Source: Stemphylium vesicarium
Lineage: Eukaryota > Ascomycota > Dothideomycetes > Pleosporales > Pleosporaceae
Length of the DNA: 64,000 nucleotides
Assembly (NCBI GenBank): GCA_004380135.1
Contig: QXCR01000027.1
Location: forward strand, 1-64,000
Reading direction: 5' to 3'
How positions within the stretch are numbered: the stretch's first letter is position 1; the number at the start of each line of letters is the position of its first letter. The position numbers were made by a program, and so were the translations under genes. The notes beneath the pieces were generated by a model that was given only the letters and a program-made list of their open reading frames with translations, had not been told where the DNA came from and did not search any database. Below are positions 11,249-22,109 of the stretch, piece after piece.

Positions 11249-14229
11249 TCAGTCTTCCCATTCTGGGTTCTGTGGCGGTTGTTAGTATACTATCCAGAGT
11301 AGATGAATGAACGCAATTAGCATACCTTTCGCAGGATAACCACACCCTCAAGCACATTAGTCAAGCTAAGGTACTTCTCGTCTTCCAGCTCAGCTCTCTC
11401 ACCGTGCGCCAGCAGCACAGGTGTGCTCTGAGTCTGCCATCCGGTGATGGTCTTTGGTCGACCAGCCTGACCTACAATGTCTACTGCTTGACCGACGCGG
11501 ACGTTGACGGTGAGCGGCTTAAGTTCCTCGTCGAGTGTAATGAGGAAGCGGGGCGACATGGCAGTGGCCAGGTAGTAGAGGAGGTAATGTGAGTCACCGG
11601 CGACGAAAGACTTTGCGTCGATGAGCGACACGAGGACGGTGAGGAGACCTGATGCCGCGACGCGGGACAGGACTTGTCGGTCGGTGTGGAAGGGGTTGAG
11701 CGATAGCGTGCCCTTGCCTGCGTGCAGGAGACCCTGTGCTATGCGCACCATGAAGAGCGCGTTGGGGTCGCGGTGGTAGTAGCTCGCTAATTGGCGGAGA
11801 AGCTGTGCGAGACGGGCGTTGTTGGTACCCGCACCGCAGAGACCCATGGCGAAGATGGCGTTGATGGCGACATCGTTGTCGTTGTCGTGCGAGTATCGCG
11901 AAAGAGTGTCGTAGACCTTCATCTGGGGGTTGCTAGGGCTGATGAGACCCAAAGCGAGAGGCACAGCCTTGCGGATGTTAGCCTCGCCGTAGTGCATCAG
12001 GTGGCCCAGAGTGCGCAGAATCATTTCTTGGCCGACGTCCTCGCCCATGGCGACTAATGAAAGACCAATGACGGCGTATGATTGAAGAAGCTCATCCCCC
12101 TTCTTCTCTTCGCTCTCATCCTCAATGTGCTCATTGCAGATGTGGAGCAATTGCTGAATCTTCAACACGGCACCTGTACCTGCCCACGCACAGACTTCGG
12201 TAAGTACTGAGGCGGACTTGGCCATTGGGTGGTCGAGCGCCTTGAGGGTTTCTAAGATGACATCAACCTCCTCTTGTTGGCCAAAGAAGAGTAGAGCGAG
12301 ACCAAGAGCCATGAAACGCGTCCACTTGTCCTTGAGTTGCTTGGTGCGGTCCTCGTCCAAGAGAGTGTTCATCAAGGCATCGGTGACGTCGCCATTGGCG
12401 GAACCAACGAAGATCATACCAAGAGACAGGGCTGCCATGGCGGAGAGTTGCATGTCAAGGCTGGTGTCTGTGACAACGGGCAGGAGCACATCGAGAAGAT
12501 CTTCCTTATTCGATCCCGCGTATGCGAGACCAAGACCCATAATAGCAGCCAAGCGAATGTTCTTGTTCTTGGAATTTATGTTGTCCTCGTCGCCCAGGAG
12601 AGCCATGGCGGGATCTGAGTCCATGCGGACTCCCGAGTTGAAAATACCAGTGGCAAGCATGGCACCGGCCTTGACCATGTCCTCGTCGACTTGGGTGTAA
12701 GGGTCGATCCTGTCGAGACCTTCTTCGACATCCCAAAGCATGAGCATACCCATGGATGCGGTTGTTGAGAGCATGCCTTCCTCTTTGGTCTTCCATACCC
12801 AGCTACTCTTAGTGTTCTCGCCGAGCATGAGCTTGTCGTTGGCGTAACCCGTGTTGACGAAGGCGTTGACGAAAGCGGAGGCGAGGTTGTGTCTAGCGGA
12901 GTCGGTGTTGGTGAGGCCGGCGGTTCTGCTGCTCTCGAGATGTGTCTTGTAGATGTCATCGGGAGACTTGGGGTCCAGGATGTTCAGCTCTTTGCCCAGC
13001 GCCCTGAAATGATCAGGCAGACGTGTGTTGTTAAGACACTCCTGTAGTTCGGGGTCTTCGTCATCTGATACATCGAACCATATCCGCTGTCGCGCACAGA
13101 GGAAGGCCATTTGCCTGCGAATGGACTTGTCCTTGGTGGCATCGAAAGCCTCCTGGATGATGTCCTTTTCGTGTAACCGTATGGCTACGGCCATTGCCTG
13201 GGTGTATTGCTTGTATTTGGCGTAGATGCGGTAGGTGGTGCGTAGGAACTTGTCGTTGTCGGGGTATGTGAGGAGGGGCACGTTGCTGCTCATGTTAGTG
13301 CAATTCGTGGTGGAGTTCAAGGATGCCGTACCTGACCATGTAGAGAGCGACTCTCGAGTATGTGTTCTCGTCAATGTACTGCTCAATCTGATCAATCATC
13401 TCAAGCTCAGACAGGATGTCGACGGCATCGGCCTCTGCGTTGTGCTTCAGGAAGAAGGGGACAAGGTTGGAGGCGAGGTCGGTAACATCGTCGGTGGATT
13501 TGTCGTCATTGAGGCGGTTCTGGTACTCTGCGCCAATCTCAAGCGCGAGGTGGCGCATGTACTCGTGGCCCCATGAGCCGAGATCTGTGGAGGGGGCTTC
13601 GAGGCGGTATTTCAGACAGTCCAGGCGGTCCTCGTCTGAATACGTCATTCCCAAAACGGACATCATGTCGGCGAGCGATTGCTGTTCCGATTAGCTCTGG
13701 GTCGCGCTGAGACGGCCGATGTGTTGACGTACCTTGTTCTCGCCGGCGGGCCATGATGCGTAGGCCTTCTCCAGGTTCTCGTAGTGTGGTCGGAGGAACT
13801 TGAGCGGCTTTGGCACGGCCGTCATGGAGCTCGTTGATGTCTTGATGAATTCCTTGATCTGGTCGAGCGCGGGCTTGTACAGGCTGGTATCGGATCCCTA
13901 GAAGATGGCCTAGGTCAGCGCATGTTGCGGGGGACATGTCGGATGCAAAGGAGCCTACCAGTATCCGCTCTGCTAGCATATCCAGATCGCTCTTGAGTTG
14001 CTGGTCTTCCTCGCTGAGTTCCTCTATAGTTTGCCATCAGTACACATCGACTGTGATAGCTGCGTCAGCTACCGTGCAGGCAAAACATACCGCCAGTTGT
14101 CGCAGCGCCGCCCTTCTTGTCCTCGCCATCTGGCTTTGCAACCTTGCTTTTGTCTGCATCCTGGGCGGCCGGCGCCTTGCCCTTGCCCTTGTCGGCGGCC
14201 GTGGGCTTCTTCTCGTCGTCCTTCGCCAT
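11249..14229 (-). CDS. RPN1: 26S proteasome regulatory subunit RPN1 (PSMD2)
   Basis: Six exons on the minus strand (14229-14091, 14023-13959, 13897-13733, 13681-13332, 13285-11326, 11269-11249) give 899 aa with every junction in phase. RPN1 is the large toroidal scaffold of the 19S base that docks ubiquitin receptors and the deubiquitinase Ubp6. A Lys/Ala-rich charged start ([15 protein letters not shown]) is followed by [36 protein letters not shown] and [20 protein letters not shown]. The long fifth exon carries the proteasome/cyclosome repeats (for example [18 protein letters not shown] and [17 protein letters not shown]). The last exon is only 21 nt and encodes NPEWED after an intron with a perfect TACTAAC branch site. 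Divergent from RIO2. Confidence 0.96.
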
Positions 14230-14597
14230 GTTGATTACGAAATGTAGCTAGGGCAAGCGGCGAACTATGTCTATCGTGCGGGGATGGGACGACGTCAACA
14301 GCGAGTATTTGGGGCTGTTTTCGGGGTAGTGAGGTGTTTACGCGCCACTCAAATGGATAGCAGCAGCGAAAGACTTGTGGCAGGTGATAATGGGCGGATT
14401 GATGTCGATGAGGCAGCTCTTGCTTCGCGTACCACTTCCGCCGCGCTAGGGCCAAGCACTGTCCGCCGCCGCCGATGATGAGCTGCGGCGGGTGCTCAGA
14501 CCCTCTCTTCGAGAAACGTCCAAAATTATTGCCAGAACACTCTCATCCCAGCAACCACGCCAGATTTCGCCCGGAACGCCTTCGGACGACCCTCACC
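14230..14597. promoter_or_regulatory. Shared divergent promoter of RPN1 and RIO2
   Basis: The two start codons are 368 bp apart and point away from each other, so both promoters and both leaders must fit here. I saw no clear TATA box or proteasome-type PACE element; this rests on gene layout alone. Confidence 0.6.
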
Positions 14598-16002
14598 ATG
14601 AAGCTGAACGTCAAGAATATTCGGTACCTGACCGCCGACGACTGGCGCGTCTTGACTGCGGTATGCGCTCGCAACTCGTCTTTTTATCGCATGGTGGGGG
14701 ACTAACGCTGATGAAAGACCATGACAGACAGAGATGGGCAGTCGGAACCATGAGCTTGTGCCTACGCCTCTGATTTCCCAGATCGCAGCCCTTCGATCAG
14801 GCACCGGAGTCCACAAGTGCATATCCAACCTCGCCAAAATTGGTCTCATCGCCAAAGTCCAGAATGCCAAATATGACGGCTACCGGCTCACATACGGTGG
14901 GCTCGACTACCTAGCCCTGCATACCCACCAAAAGGCTTCTACAGTATACTCGGTCGGCAACCAGATCGGTATCGGCAAGGAGTCTGACATTATCGTCTGC
15001 GCCTCCCAGACGGGCAAGCAGCTCGTCCTCAAAATCCACCGTCTGGGTCGCATCTCGTTCCGCACCGTGAAGGCGAACCGTGACTATCTTCGCAACCGAC
15101 AGGGAGGATCGTGGATGTACATGTCGCGTCTCGCTGCCCTGAAAGAGTTTGAATTCATGAAGGCACTGCGAGCCGAAGGCTTCCCCGTGCCGGAACCCAT
15201 CGGCCAGAACAGGCACACCGTCGTCATGAGCCTCATCGACGCCTTTCCCATGCGACAGATCTCCAAGGTCGGAGACGCCGCCCCTCTCTACGCCGAACTC
15301 CTCGCTCTCATTGTCCGCCTCGCACAATACGGTCTGATCCACGGAGATTTCAACGAGTTCAACATCCTAGTCGAGGAGCGAGTGGAAAAGGATGACAGTG
15401 TGACGCTGGTACCCACCCTTATTGATTTCCCACAGATGGTCTCCATCGACCACGCCAACGCCGAGTACTACTTCGACCGCGACGTTGCCTGCATAAAGCG
15501 TTTCTTTGAACGTCGGTTTGGCTTTACAAGCGACGAGCCCGGCCCATTCTTCAAGGACGCAACAAAGAAGCTCACAAAGCGACTCGACATTGAAGTACAA
15601 GCCTCTGGTTTCAGCAAGAAGATGGCAAAGGAGTTGGAAGTATACATGAAGGAGCATGGCATTGACGGTGACACGGCAGACGTAGAAGCAGCGGCTGGTG
15701 AAGACAACCCTGACGACGAGGATGGGGAGGCTGGTGTCGAAGAGGATGGCGGTGACTTTGATGACGGCGAGGGCGGTGTCGCTCTGGAAGGTGGGCCAGT
15801 CGGTGACGACGTGCCCTCCGAACCCCAACAAGAAGCAAACGACCAGGAACACTCATCCACCAAACTCGCCCATCAAATGACCATCCTCGACATCAGAGAC
15901 AACGACCCCCTACCCGACCTCAACGACATCAAGCCCCAGCTACCATCAGGGCCTACCATAACAACAAAAGCCGCCAAGAAGAAGGCAGGATGGGCTTTAT
16001 AG
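14598..16002 (+). CDS. RIO2: Atypical protein kinase/ATPase RIO2 of 40S ribosome maturation
   Basis: Two exons, 14598-14660 and 14728-16002, with a 67-nt intron (CTAAC branch near 14702), give 445 aa. RIO2 binds pre-40S particles and its ATP cycle drives late cytoplasmic maturation. The N-terminal winged helix includes MKLNVKNIRYLTADDWRVL and TEMGSRNHELVP. The RIO kinase core shows the loop GIGKESDI, catalytic lysine in VLKIHRLGR, catalytic HGDFNEFN near residue 225 and metal-binding LIDFPQMVS near 253. The tail is very acidic (about residues 330-390) and ends in a basic KAAKKKAGW patch. All key residues are present. Confidence 0.96.
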
Positions 16003-16362
16003 ATTTGTCTGGCGAATACTCTTCTTTCCAACCATCTTCCCTCTATATTCCAGCGATACCCAACAACTCTGCATCACGTGTGTCTGCGTGCTTGCATCAC
16101 CCGCATCCACCAAAATTCAGAAAAGAGAAGGCCGCCCAAGGCCTAGACATCTAGCCGCACGTGTAGCCATGCGAAAAAGAATACATCATGATTGAAACGA
16201 TTCCATATTCAGTGTCCTGTATGTATCCTACATACTCATCAAGGACCCAGAGCCACCCGTCTCAGAAATGACCACACGTATCACAAATATCCCTCGTCAC
16301 ATGGATCATAGATCATAGACCCCCCCTTACCCCCTCTCCCTTTCCCGATCCCCAAGCCTATC
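16003..16362. other. Convergent 3' region
   Basis: The region between the RIO2 stop and the stop of the minus-strand disordered protein, presumably both 3' UTRs. A TCACGTG E-box-like word lies near 16074. No coding signal. Confidence 0.5.
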
Positions 16363-17568
16363 TCACAAACACCCCGGCACCCCCAAGCCCATGCCCATCC
16401 CCCCACCAACCCCACCAACAACAACAACGCCCTCCTTCCTCAACATCTCAACCCCCGCCCGTTCCCTCTCCCTCCTCTCCTCCTTCTCCCTCTTCTTCGC
16501 CTCCACCTTCCGCTTCTCCCTCGCAATCTTCTCTTCTTGCGCGATCTGGCGCTCGGTCTTGCGCTTCGCGGCCTGGTAATTTGTGTACCATTCTGGCTGT
16601 GCTCTTTCGATTTCTTTCGTTCTGGAAGAGGGGATGGGGGTGTGGAGGAGTGGGAGGTGGAAGAGGCGGGATGGGCTGGATGGGGGTTTGTTCGACGAGG
16701 CGGGGCGGGAGGCGAGTTCTGAGCGGGGGAAGACTGAAGTCGAGGGAGAGGGGCAGAGAAGGGGTGTTGATGTTGGTTTGCGTAGGTCGCGGTGGAAAGG
16801 CGGGCGGCGTGTACGGTTTGTGTCTTCTCCTCCTCCTTCTGCTTTTGTATCGTCTTCTCGCCGTGCGCCATAGCTATGACTGGACTCGCTTGAGCTGGTG
16901 AAGTTGTCCGACCCCGACCCCGACCCTGACGTCGAACTCCCAGCCATCGTCTCAGCCGAGCTATTCCCGTCCTGAGATTGAGTCTGCGAAAGAAGCGGCG
17001 GCACGTGGTGGCTATCATGACGACCTAGCTTTTCCGCATCTTGGACCGAGTCGGGTACGTACAATGTACTCTGCGTCAACACCGGCTCCGAAATCTCCAT
17101 CCTAAACTCCTCTTTCTTCAAGATGCGAAGCGGAAGTACATTACCCTCTCTTCTCTCTTCATCCTCCTCCTTCTTCTTGTTCGTGTGACCCCGGAGTTTA
17201 ACGAAGCCGGGTGGAGCAAGGTATCTAGCCAGCAAGCCCGACCTCTTATTCTTCTTCTCCGCGTCGCTTGCTGTTGCTTTGGCACTGACGCCTGGTTTAG
17301 GTTTACTCGGTGGGCGGGCCATAGTGCTTTGTCTGCGTGGATCTGCGCTTGTTGGGCGGCCGAGCGGGGCTGAGGTGTAATTGGGGACTGTAGTGCGGGA
17401 TTGTGGGTTAACGAAGGAAGAAGTGTTTTCCGGCGGAGTTATAGAGGCTTGTGAGTGAGTCGGAGGGCTGGATTGGCGGCCCGAGCGTGCGCAGACATGG
17501 TGTGGTGGTGTGTAGGCTGGCGCTGGCACGTGTTTGTTCACTTTGTCGGTCGTTGTAAAGTGTGGCAT
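16363..17568 (-). CDS. Disordered, basic hypothetical protein with a charged C-terminal helix
   Basis: A 401-codon frame from the ATG at 17568. I do not recognise the family. It is Ser/Pro/Lys-rich, with a conserved-looking island KKNKRSGLLARYLAPPGFVK, a second ERAQPEWYTNYQAAKRKTER, and then a long Lys/Glu/Arg helix with coiled-coil character. It ends in a Gly/Val-rich tail. The frame is open upstream of the ATG to about 17650, and a second open frame with a GTAAGT donor lies just upstream. The two could be exons of one gene, but I found no acceptor that joins them in phase with that donor. Confidence 0.55.
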   Translation of the reverse strand: MPHFTTTDKVNKHVPAPAYTPPHHVCARSGRQSSPPTHSQASITPPENTSSFVNPQSRTTVPNYTSAPLGRPTSADPRRQSTMARPPSKPKPGVSAKATASDAEKKNKRSGLLARYLAPPGFVKLRGHTNKKKEEDEERREGNVLPLRILKKEEFRMEISEPVLTQSTLYVPDSVQDAEKLGRHDSHHVPPLLSQTQSQDGNSSAETMAGSSTSGSGSGSDNFTSSSESSHSYGARREDDTKAEGGGEDTNRTRRPPFHRDLRKPTSTPLLCPSPSTSVFPRSELASRPASSNKPPSSPSRLFHLPLLHTPIPSSRTKEIERAQPEWYTNYQAAKRKTERQIAQEEKIAREKRKVEAKKREKEERRERERAGVEMLRKEGVVVVGGVGGGMGMGLGVPGCL

Positions 17569-17711
17569 ATCGTGTGTGTGATAGTCTGCTGATACCAATC
17601 TTTGTGCTTTCACTCTGTTGAGATAGAGAATTAGATGGCTGGGAGACAAGCATGCTATTTGTTGCCGTGGTTATCTGTCTGAGTTCTTTAGTCATTTTTT
17701 TATGCCGATAG

Positions 17712-18173
17712 TCACTTTTGTTCTTCACTTACGTTGCGCCTTTTCTTCTCATCGTCAGACTCATGCGGCCATGGCATTCTCGTTATACCTTCTGGAACCG
17801 ACTGCTGCCGCCCCTTCCTCCGGTGACTCCTGATTTCTTCGACTTCCTCTTGAATCTCATATAAACCCCGCGTGAATCTGGTCATCGCCTCCCTCTCCCA
17901 TATCTCCTGCAGGCTTAGCCTCGGCCCATCTCCCATAATGTCCCCAAAGATCATCCTTGTCCTGCGGCGCCTTCTCTTGACGGCCCTTTCGGTTTCGCTG
18001 ACTGCATCAACATACTCAGCATCATCCGAGAAACGCACTGATACCTCCCACCCCCAGTCTTGGAGGTCTTTGAGGGTGGAGAATTCGGAGGGCGTGGGGT
18101 TAGCAAGCGTGTAGGTAAAGAGTGGGTTGCAGGCGTCGAGCGAATTTACAGGTGGTTGGACGAGATATGGCAT
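17712..18173 (-). CDS. Small hypothetical protein, possibly the first exon of the next gene downstream
   Basis: ATG at 18173 opens a 153-codon frame with protein-like composition (LKDLQDWGWEVSVRFSDD, an RRRRR patch, LSLQEIWEREAMTRFTRGLY, an acidic helix). No known domain is apparent. Near its end the sequence CGCAAC|GTAAGT is a strong donor (17732-17727). This suggests the last six codons are intronic and that the gene continues toward 16363. A phase-0 donor does not fit the acceptors I could see in the downstream frame, so I list the two separately. Confidence 0.45.
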   Translation of the reverse strand: MPYLVQPPVNSLDACNPLFTYTLANPTPSEFSTLKDLQDWGWEVSVRFSDDAEYVDAVSETERAVKRRRRRTRMIFGDIMGDGPRLSLQEIWEREAMTRFTRGLYEIQEEVEEIRSHRRKGRQQSVPEGITRMPWPHESDDEKKRRNVSEEQK

Positions 18174-18699
18174 TCTGCTATACGTTTTGGGAGTAAGATG
18201 GCTGAGGTTGCAGAGGCATGGCAATTAATCCATGGACTGGAGATGCTGCTGGTGTTAACAAAGTCATATATTCACGCAGTAGCTTCGCGTAGCAGAGGTA
18301 TGATGAAGAGGCCATCTTCTTGAGCATCAAGAAGTATCGATTCGTTGCCATTGAATATTTTTACTAGATACCATATGTCACTACCGCCTGACCCAGATAC
18401 ATGTGCTGTCGTCACTGTTCTGTCGCTGTGTCATGATTCAGTCGAATCGGCACGAACTGCACCCGGAAACCAGCGGCGTGATCTCGGCCCGCATGCTGTC
18501 CCGCAACACATGGCTCTCTGGCTCATGATGTGCTGCGTTGGTTGCGGCGGAGACGTGAAGTGCGCTGACCCAGAATTTCGCCGTCAATGTAGTTCCTGTC
18601 ACTGACGTGAGTACTATCACAGCGGCGCTGGGTTTTGGTGCGGTTTATGGTTAGGTAAATATATTGGAGTGCGTGAAGAGTATGGTGCTCGGGAAGGGC
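18174..18699. other. Intergenic region
   Basis: About 530 bases between the hypothetical gene's start and the stop of GCN3, both on the minus strand. It should carry the promoter of the former and the 3' UTR of the latter. No frame or repeat stands out. Confidence 0.5.
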
Positions 18700-19822
18700 T
18701 CAAAACCATATCTTGATCAGCTCCTCCGAAACTGCCGACGGCGTGAGGACACCAGACTCGGTGATGATTCCCGAGATCAGATCGGGAGGCTGTATGTGTG
18801 TGTTAGTCTGCGATTTCGAAAATTAATGGTATGAGGCTTACAGTGAAGTCGACAGCGTCGTGAGCGTCGAGCGGAGCAACTGTGTAGACGTGTTTTGCAG
18901 TCATGTCGGCAATGGCCTCGTCAAAGATATTCCTCTGCTCTTCATCACTCTTTATCTTGCTCTCGTCTTTGGGCTCCTCTGCCACCTTGAAGTCCAAGAC
19001 CTTTTGTTCAATGGGCAGGTCGAACTGGCTGAGCGGATACAGCCTAACGAATTTGTGGCTCTCGGCAACCACATAGAATGGCTTTCCCTTGCTCTTAGCA
19101 AGTACGCCCAGTTGGTATGTGCCCATGCGCGATATGATTCCGCCGTTCTCTACGACACCTTCGGCTCCCACAATGACCATGTCGACTTTACCCAATGAGT
19201 ATGCGACGGCAGAGTCGGGGATGGTGGCCACCGGCACGTTGTGTTCTCGGAGGTCGGCCACGGTTTGCAGGCCCTCTTTTGAATCCAGCGAGCTTGAAGA
19301 GGGTAGAACATATATGACCTTGAAGCGCAGGGTGCTTGACTCAGCCGCCCTCCGTAGTAGGGCGCCCACTACTCGCGACCCACCATTTGTGAGGACAGTA
19401 CCACCATCGCGGATGAAGTGCTTGCCAAAGCTCGCGATCTTCTCCCTACTTTGCTTGGCCCTGTCTACAAAGAGCTTTCCGTTGGAGAGCAAGTGGTTTC
19501 GTATCGCGCGGAAGTCGTCGTCTGGGCCTAGGTTCAGGCTGGCGGGGCGGTTGAGCGTGGTAATTAGGTAGCGCTGGAAGAGATCTGTGCCGGCGGAGAG
19601 AGAAATTGGGTTCGCGATCGAAGCCTTCAAGGCGGCAGTATGGCGTTCGAGCAGGTCGAGTGTCTCGGCTACAGTCGAGACGGAACTCTGAGCAATGGCT
19701 TCGACGAGCGCCTCAATGGCAGCGACGGGCATGGTAAGTTCGGGGTCATCTTTGAGGATGCGGCGATATGTCGCGACAATGTCGAAGTCGGGCTTCGTTT
19801 TAACTGCGGATTCGGCACTCAT
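18700..19822 (-). CDS. GCN3: Translation initiation factor eIF2B subunit alpha
   Basis: Two exons, 19822-18842 and 18789-18700, with a 52-nt GTAAGC...ACAG intron, give 356 aa. eIF2B is the guanine-nucleotide exchange factor for eIF2; the alpha subunit senses phosphorylated eIF2 and mediates general amino-acid control. The N-terminal helical part (ATYRRILKDDPELTMPVAAI) is followed by the Rossmann-like domain of the eIF2B/MTNA family: GGTVLTNGGSRVVGALL, FKVIYVLPSSSS, DMVIVGAEGVVENGGIISRM and KPFYVVAESHKFVRLYPLSQ. The second exon supplies PPDLISGIITESGVLTPSAV and the end EELIKIWF. I chose the ATG giving MSAES; an in-frame ATG six codons upstream is possible. Confidence 0.95.
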
Positions 19823-20712
19823 TTTGGCGGTATGTTGCAAGCGTGTTACTGCTCCGTGAACTTTTGGGAGATTTTGGAGGGGTGGTTCGCGATTGAGTCA
19901 TTCGCCAAGACCTGCGGAGTAGCTCCGTTCCCCGACACCAAGCACTCTCCTTCCTCCTTCCACGACGGCAACTACCGTGAATAGACACAAAATATCGAAG
20001 GGACTACTTGACTCTACGCGTATGAGGTCATCAGAAAGATACAGGACATCAAAATAATCGCTAAGAATGATCTTCGTGGCCTCCTAAGTCCCAAGGAAGG
20101 TTAGAAGACTAACAGACGCTACCAAGATGCGTACAAGCGGGAAGAGACAATCCATTAGTAAATATAATCCCGCAATTTAGAAGTCGTAGTCATCGTGTGG
20201 TAATTGTGGGGTTACGTTGGTTGTAAGTGGCTGCCTTCTTTCACTCCCATGGTACTGCGAGGGTAGGGGCGAGCATGAGTGGAAGGAGAGTGCTCATAAA
20301 AGAGTAAGCACTTACGACACGATAGTCGCCCTGCACCAGATTGCACGTCTAGTGGTCGCCACTGACATGTGTCAACGCTCTCTTGTACTTATAAAGCATC
20401 GCTGATCCCCCTCATCCCACCTCTTCATCTTATCTCTTCACCTCATCACTTCAGCAGATTTGATAGCCCAAAAACTCATTTTTGGTATGTACGACAACAA
20501 TATACCTTTCACTTCCCAATACCCACAAAGGAGATATCATCCCTGTTGGGTAGGGCAGAATGCTCCCCGTCGAAGGCTGGTCAGTGTTTCGCAGCTAATG
20601 GATTATCATTAGAACAAGTCGCCTACATCCTCACTTCCGAAAACTCCCACAAGCAATACGACGTGTAAACATCGGGCCAGAACCATCCGCAGAGACTATC
20701 GTCGCCGTAGAG
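19823..20712. other. Intergenic region between divergent GCN3 and the repeat-protein gene
   Basis: It must contain the GCN3 promoter and that of the gene at 20713. The right half holds a TATA-like word, a pyrimidine-rich stretch and a GTATGT donor-like site near 20485. The in-frame open stretch upstream of 20713 begins at 20599 without an ATG, so a short upstream exon cannot be excluded. Confidence 0.45.
20390..20396 (+). promoter_or_regulatory. TATA-like element upstream of the repeat-protein gene
   Basis: TATAAAG followed within 20-60 bases by C/T-rich, transcription-start-like sequence. It lies 317 bp before the ATG at 20713 and points the right way. A composition match only. Confidence 0.35.
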
Positions 20713-21648
20713 ATGTTTTCTTCCCCAGAGCGATCCACTGTCGATGGTCCGCAGCTCGACGATAGCGCCAAGGCTGTACGTCCGTCAGCAAGGACTAGAG
20801 TCGACAGTGTTACAGGATTGTGTACGCCAATGGAAACCAGAACCAACAGCATCATGGATTCGCCAAAGGAAACTAGAGTCGACAGTGTCATGGGTTCGCC
20901 AGCGGAAACCAGAGTCAACAGTATCATGGGTTCGCCAAAGGAAACTAGAGTCGACAGTGTCATGGGTTCGCCAGCGGAAACCAGAGTCAACAGTGCCGTG
21001 GGTTCGCCAAATGCAACCAAAGTCGACAATGTCGCTGCCGGACGCTCGCCCAAAAAAACCAGGTTCGATAGTGTCACCGCCGTAAATTCGCCAGTGGGAA
21101 CCAGAGCCGACAGTGTCACCACCGGACGCTCCTCTAAGGCACCTCAAACCCGTACCATCACTGTACCGATCACGGTCACGATCCCGGCCGACGCATACTA
21201 CCAAGACTGTAAGGTCAAGGTAACAGGGGAGACCCAAATCTCTGTTGTATCACCCTCGACAGGTATCTTTTCTGCGGTTGCAAACTCGAGTTCGCCGTTC
21301 CAGGTTGAATGCTTCTCATATTCACCTCACAAGTCCCAACCACAGGAAACACCATCCGACACATCACCACTTACTCGCGCACTCAACGACCGGATTACCG
21401 ATCTACGGCTAGATGAACCTACCGCCAAAGATCAGACAAACTCAGCTTCTGACTCGGGTTCCGAAATTGTCTCCGCTATGAAGAAGCTACGTGGGGATAG
21501 CAGAGTTCCCGAGACGCGAGCCCGAGGCGGGATGATGACAGATGAGATGGCAGATGAGATGGCGAGCAAGTACTTCGATTTCCCTCGCTACATAGGGCCC
21601 TCCACCAGAAAGCATACGAAGATCTATGTAGAGGGCAGCTTGTTGTGA
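20713..21648 (+). CDS. Ser-Pro-rich protein built on 12-14-residue tandem repeats
   Basis: A 311-aa single-exon frame that I cannot assign to a family. Residues about 27-141 are nine tandem copies of a unit like KETRVDSVMGSP, alternating with AETRVNSIMGSP and then diverging to 14-residue copies ending in GRSP or NSP. Each unit ends in Ser-Pro, so the array offers many proline-directed phosphorylation sites. After it comes a possibly folded stretch (RTITVPITVTIPADAYYQDC, then KVKVTGETQISVVS), a Ser/Thr/Pro linker, and a C-terminal island with SKYFDFPRYIGPSTRKHTKI. No signal peptide or membrane segment. Coding status is supported by the repeat staying in frame and by the less biased C-terminal part. 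Confidence 0.65.
   Translation: MFSSPERSTVDGPQLDDSAKAVRPSARTRVDSVTGLCTPMETRTNSIMDSPKETRVDSVMGSPAETRVNSIMGSPKETRVDSVMGSPAETRVNSAVGSPNATKVDNVAAGRSPKKTRFDSVTAVNSPVGTRADSVTTGRSSKAPQTRTITVPITVTIPADAYYQDCKVKVTGETQISVVSPSTGIFSAVANSSSPFQVECFSYSPHKSQPQETPSDTSPLTRALNDRITDLRLDEPTAKDQTNSASDSGSEIVSAMKKLRGDSRVPETRARGGMMTDEMADEMASKYFDFPRYIGPSTRKHTKIYVEGSLL
20791..21135 (+). repeat. In-frame minisatellite, 36-42 bp units
   Basis: Units run 20791-20829 (39 bp), then five of 36 bp starting at 20830, 20866, 20902, 20938 and 20974, then three of 42 bp to 21135. The units at 20866 and 20938 are identical and those at 20902 and 20974 differ at three bases. A 72-bp two-unit block therefore duplicated recently. All lengths are multiples of three. 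Confidence 0.9.
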
Positions 21649-22109
21649 TGAACACGTACTGCAGGCTAGAAGGTCAAGGTGTATGGAATAAGTCAACCGG
21701 ACTCAATAGGCATCCAAGGACCATCTCTCCCAAGCATTGGTAACGGCTTTATAGAACCAAAAATCCATTTTCACGTGTGAAAAGACACTCCATGGCAATG
21801 TGTTTGTTGATCGTGCAACATTCGATGTTCTAACGCGATGACGCATTTTGCATGGGGCCCCAACGTCATACACCAATGAAATTTCATCAACCTTGATATA
21901 ACCCGCATGAGCACGCGACTTGTTACCTAAACCAGCATCATTGCGAAAACAAGATGTACCTCAAGCCAACACGATCACAAAAGTGAAGATTGGGAAAATA
22001 AAGATGGTTCTAAACTAGTTCCCGAACACATCAAGATCTGCAAGCAACCAAAATACCCAAAACGCACATCACCACATCAGCGCCGCTTTCCTGACTCTTG
22101 GTATGCGCC
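21649..22109. other. Intergenic region
   Basis: About 460 bases of moderately AT-rich sequence between two plus-strand genes. It should hold the promoter of the RapZ-C gene. A second CCATGG-type start context sits right at the gene start; nothing else is distinct. Confidence 0.5.

Noticed and set aside
20785..21237. Long minus-strand frames across the repeat array
   Set aside because: They exist because the repeat unit length is a multiple of three; the plus-strand frame continues with non-repetitive protein-like sequence, these do not.
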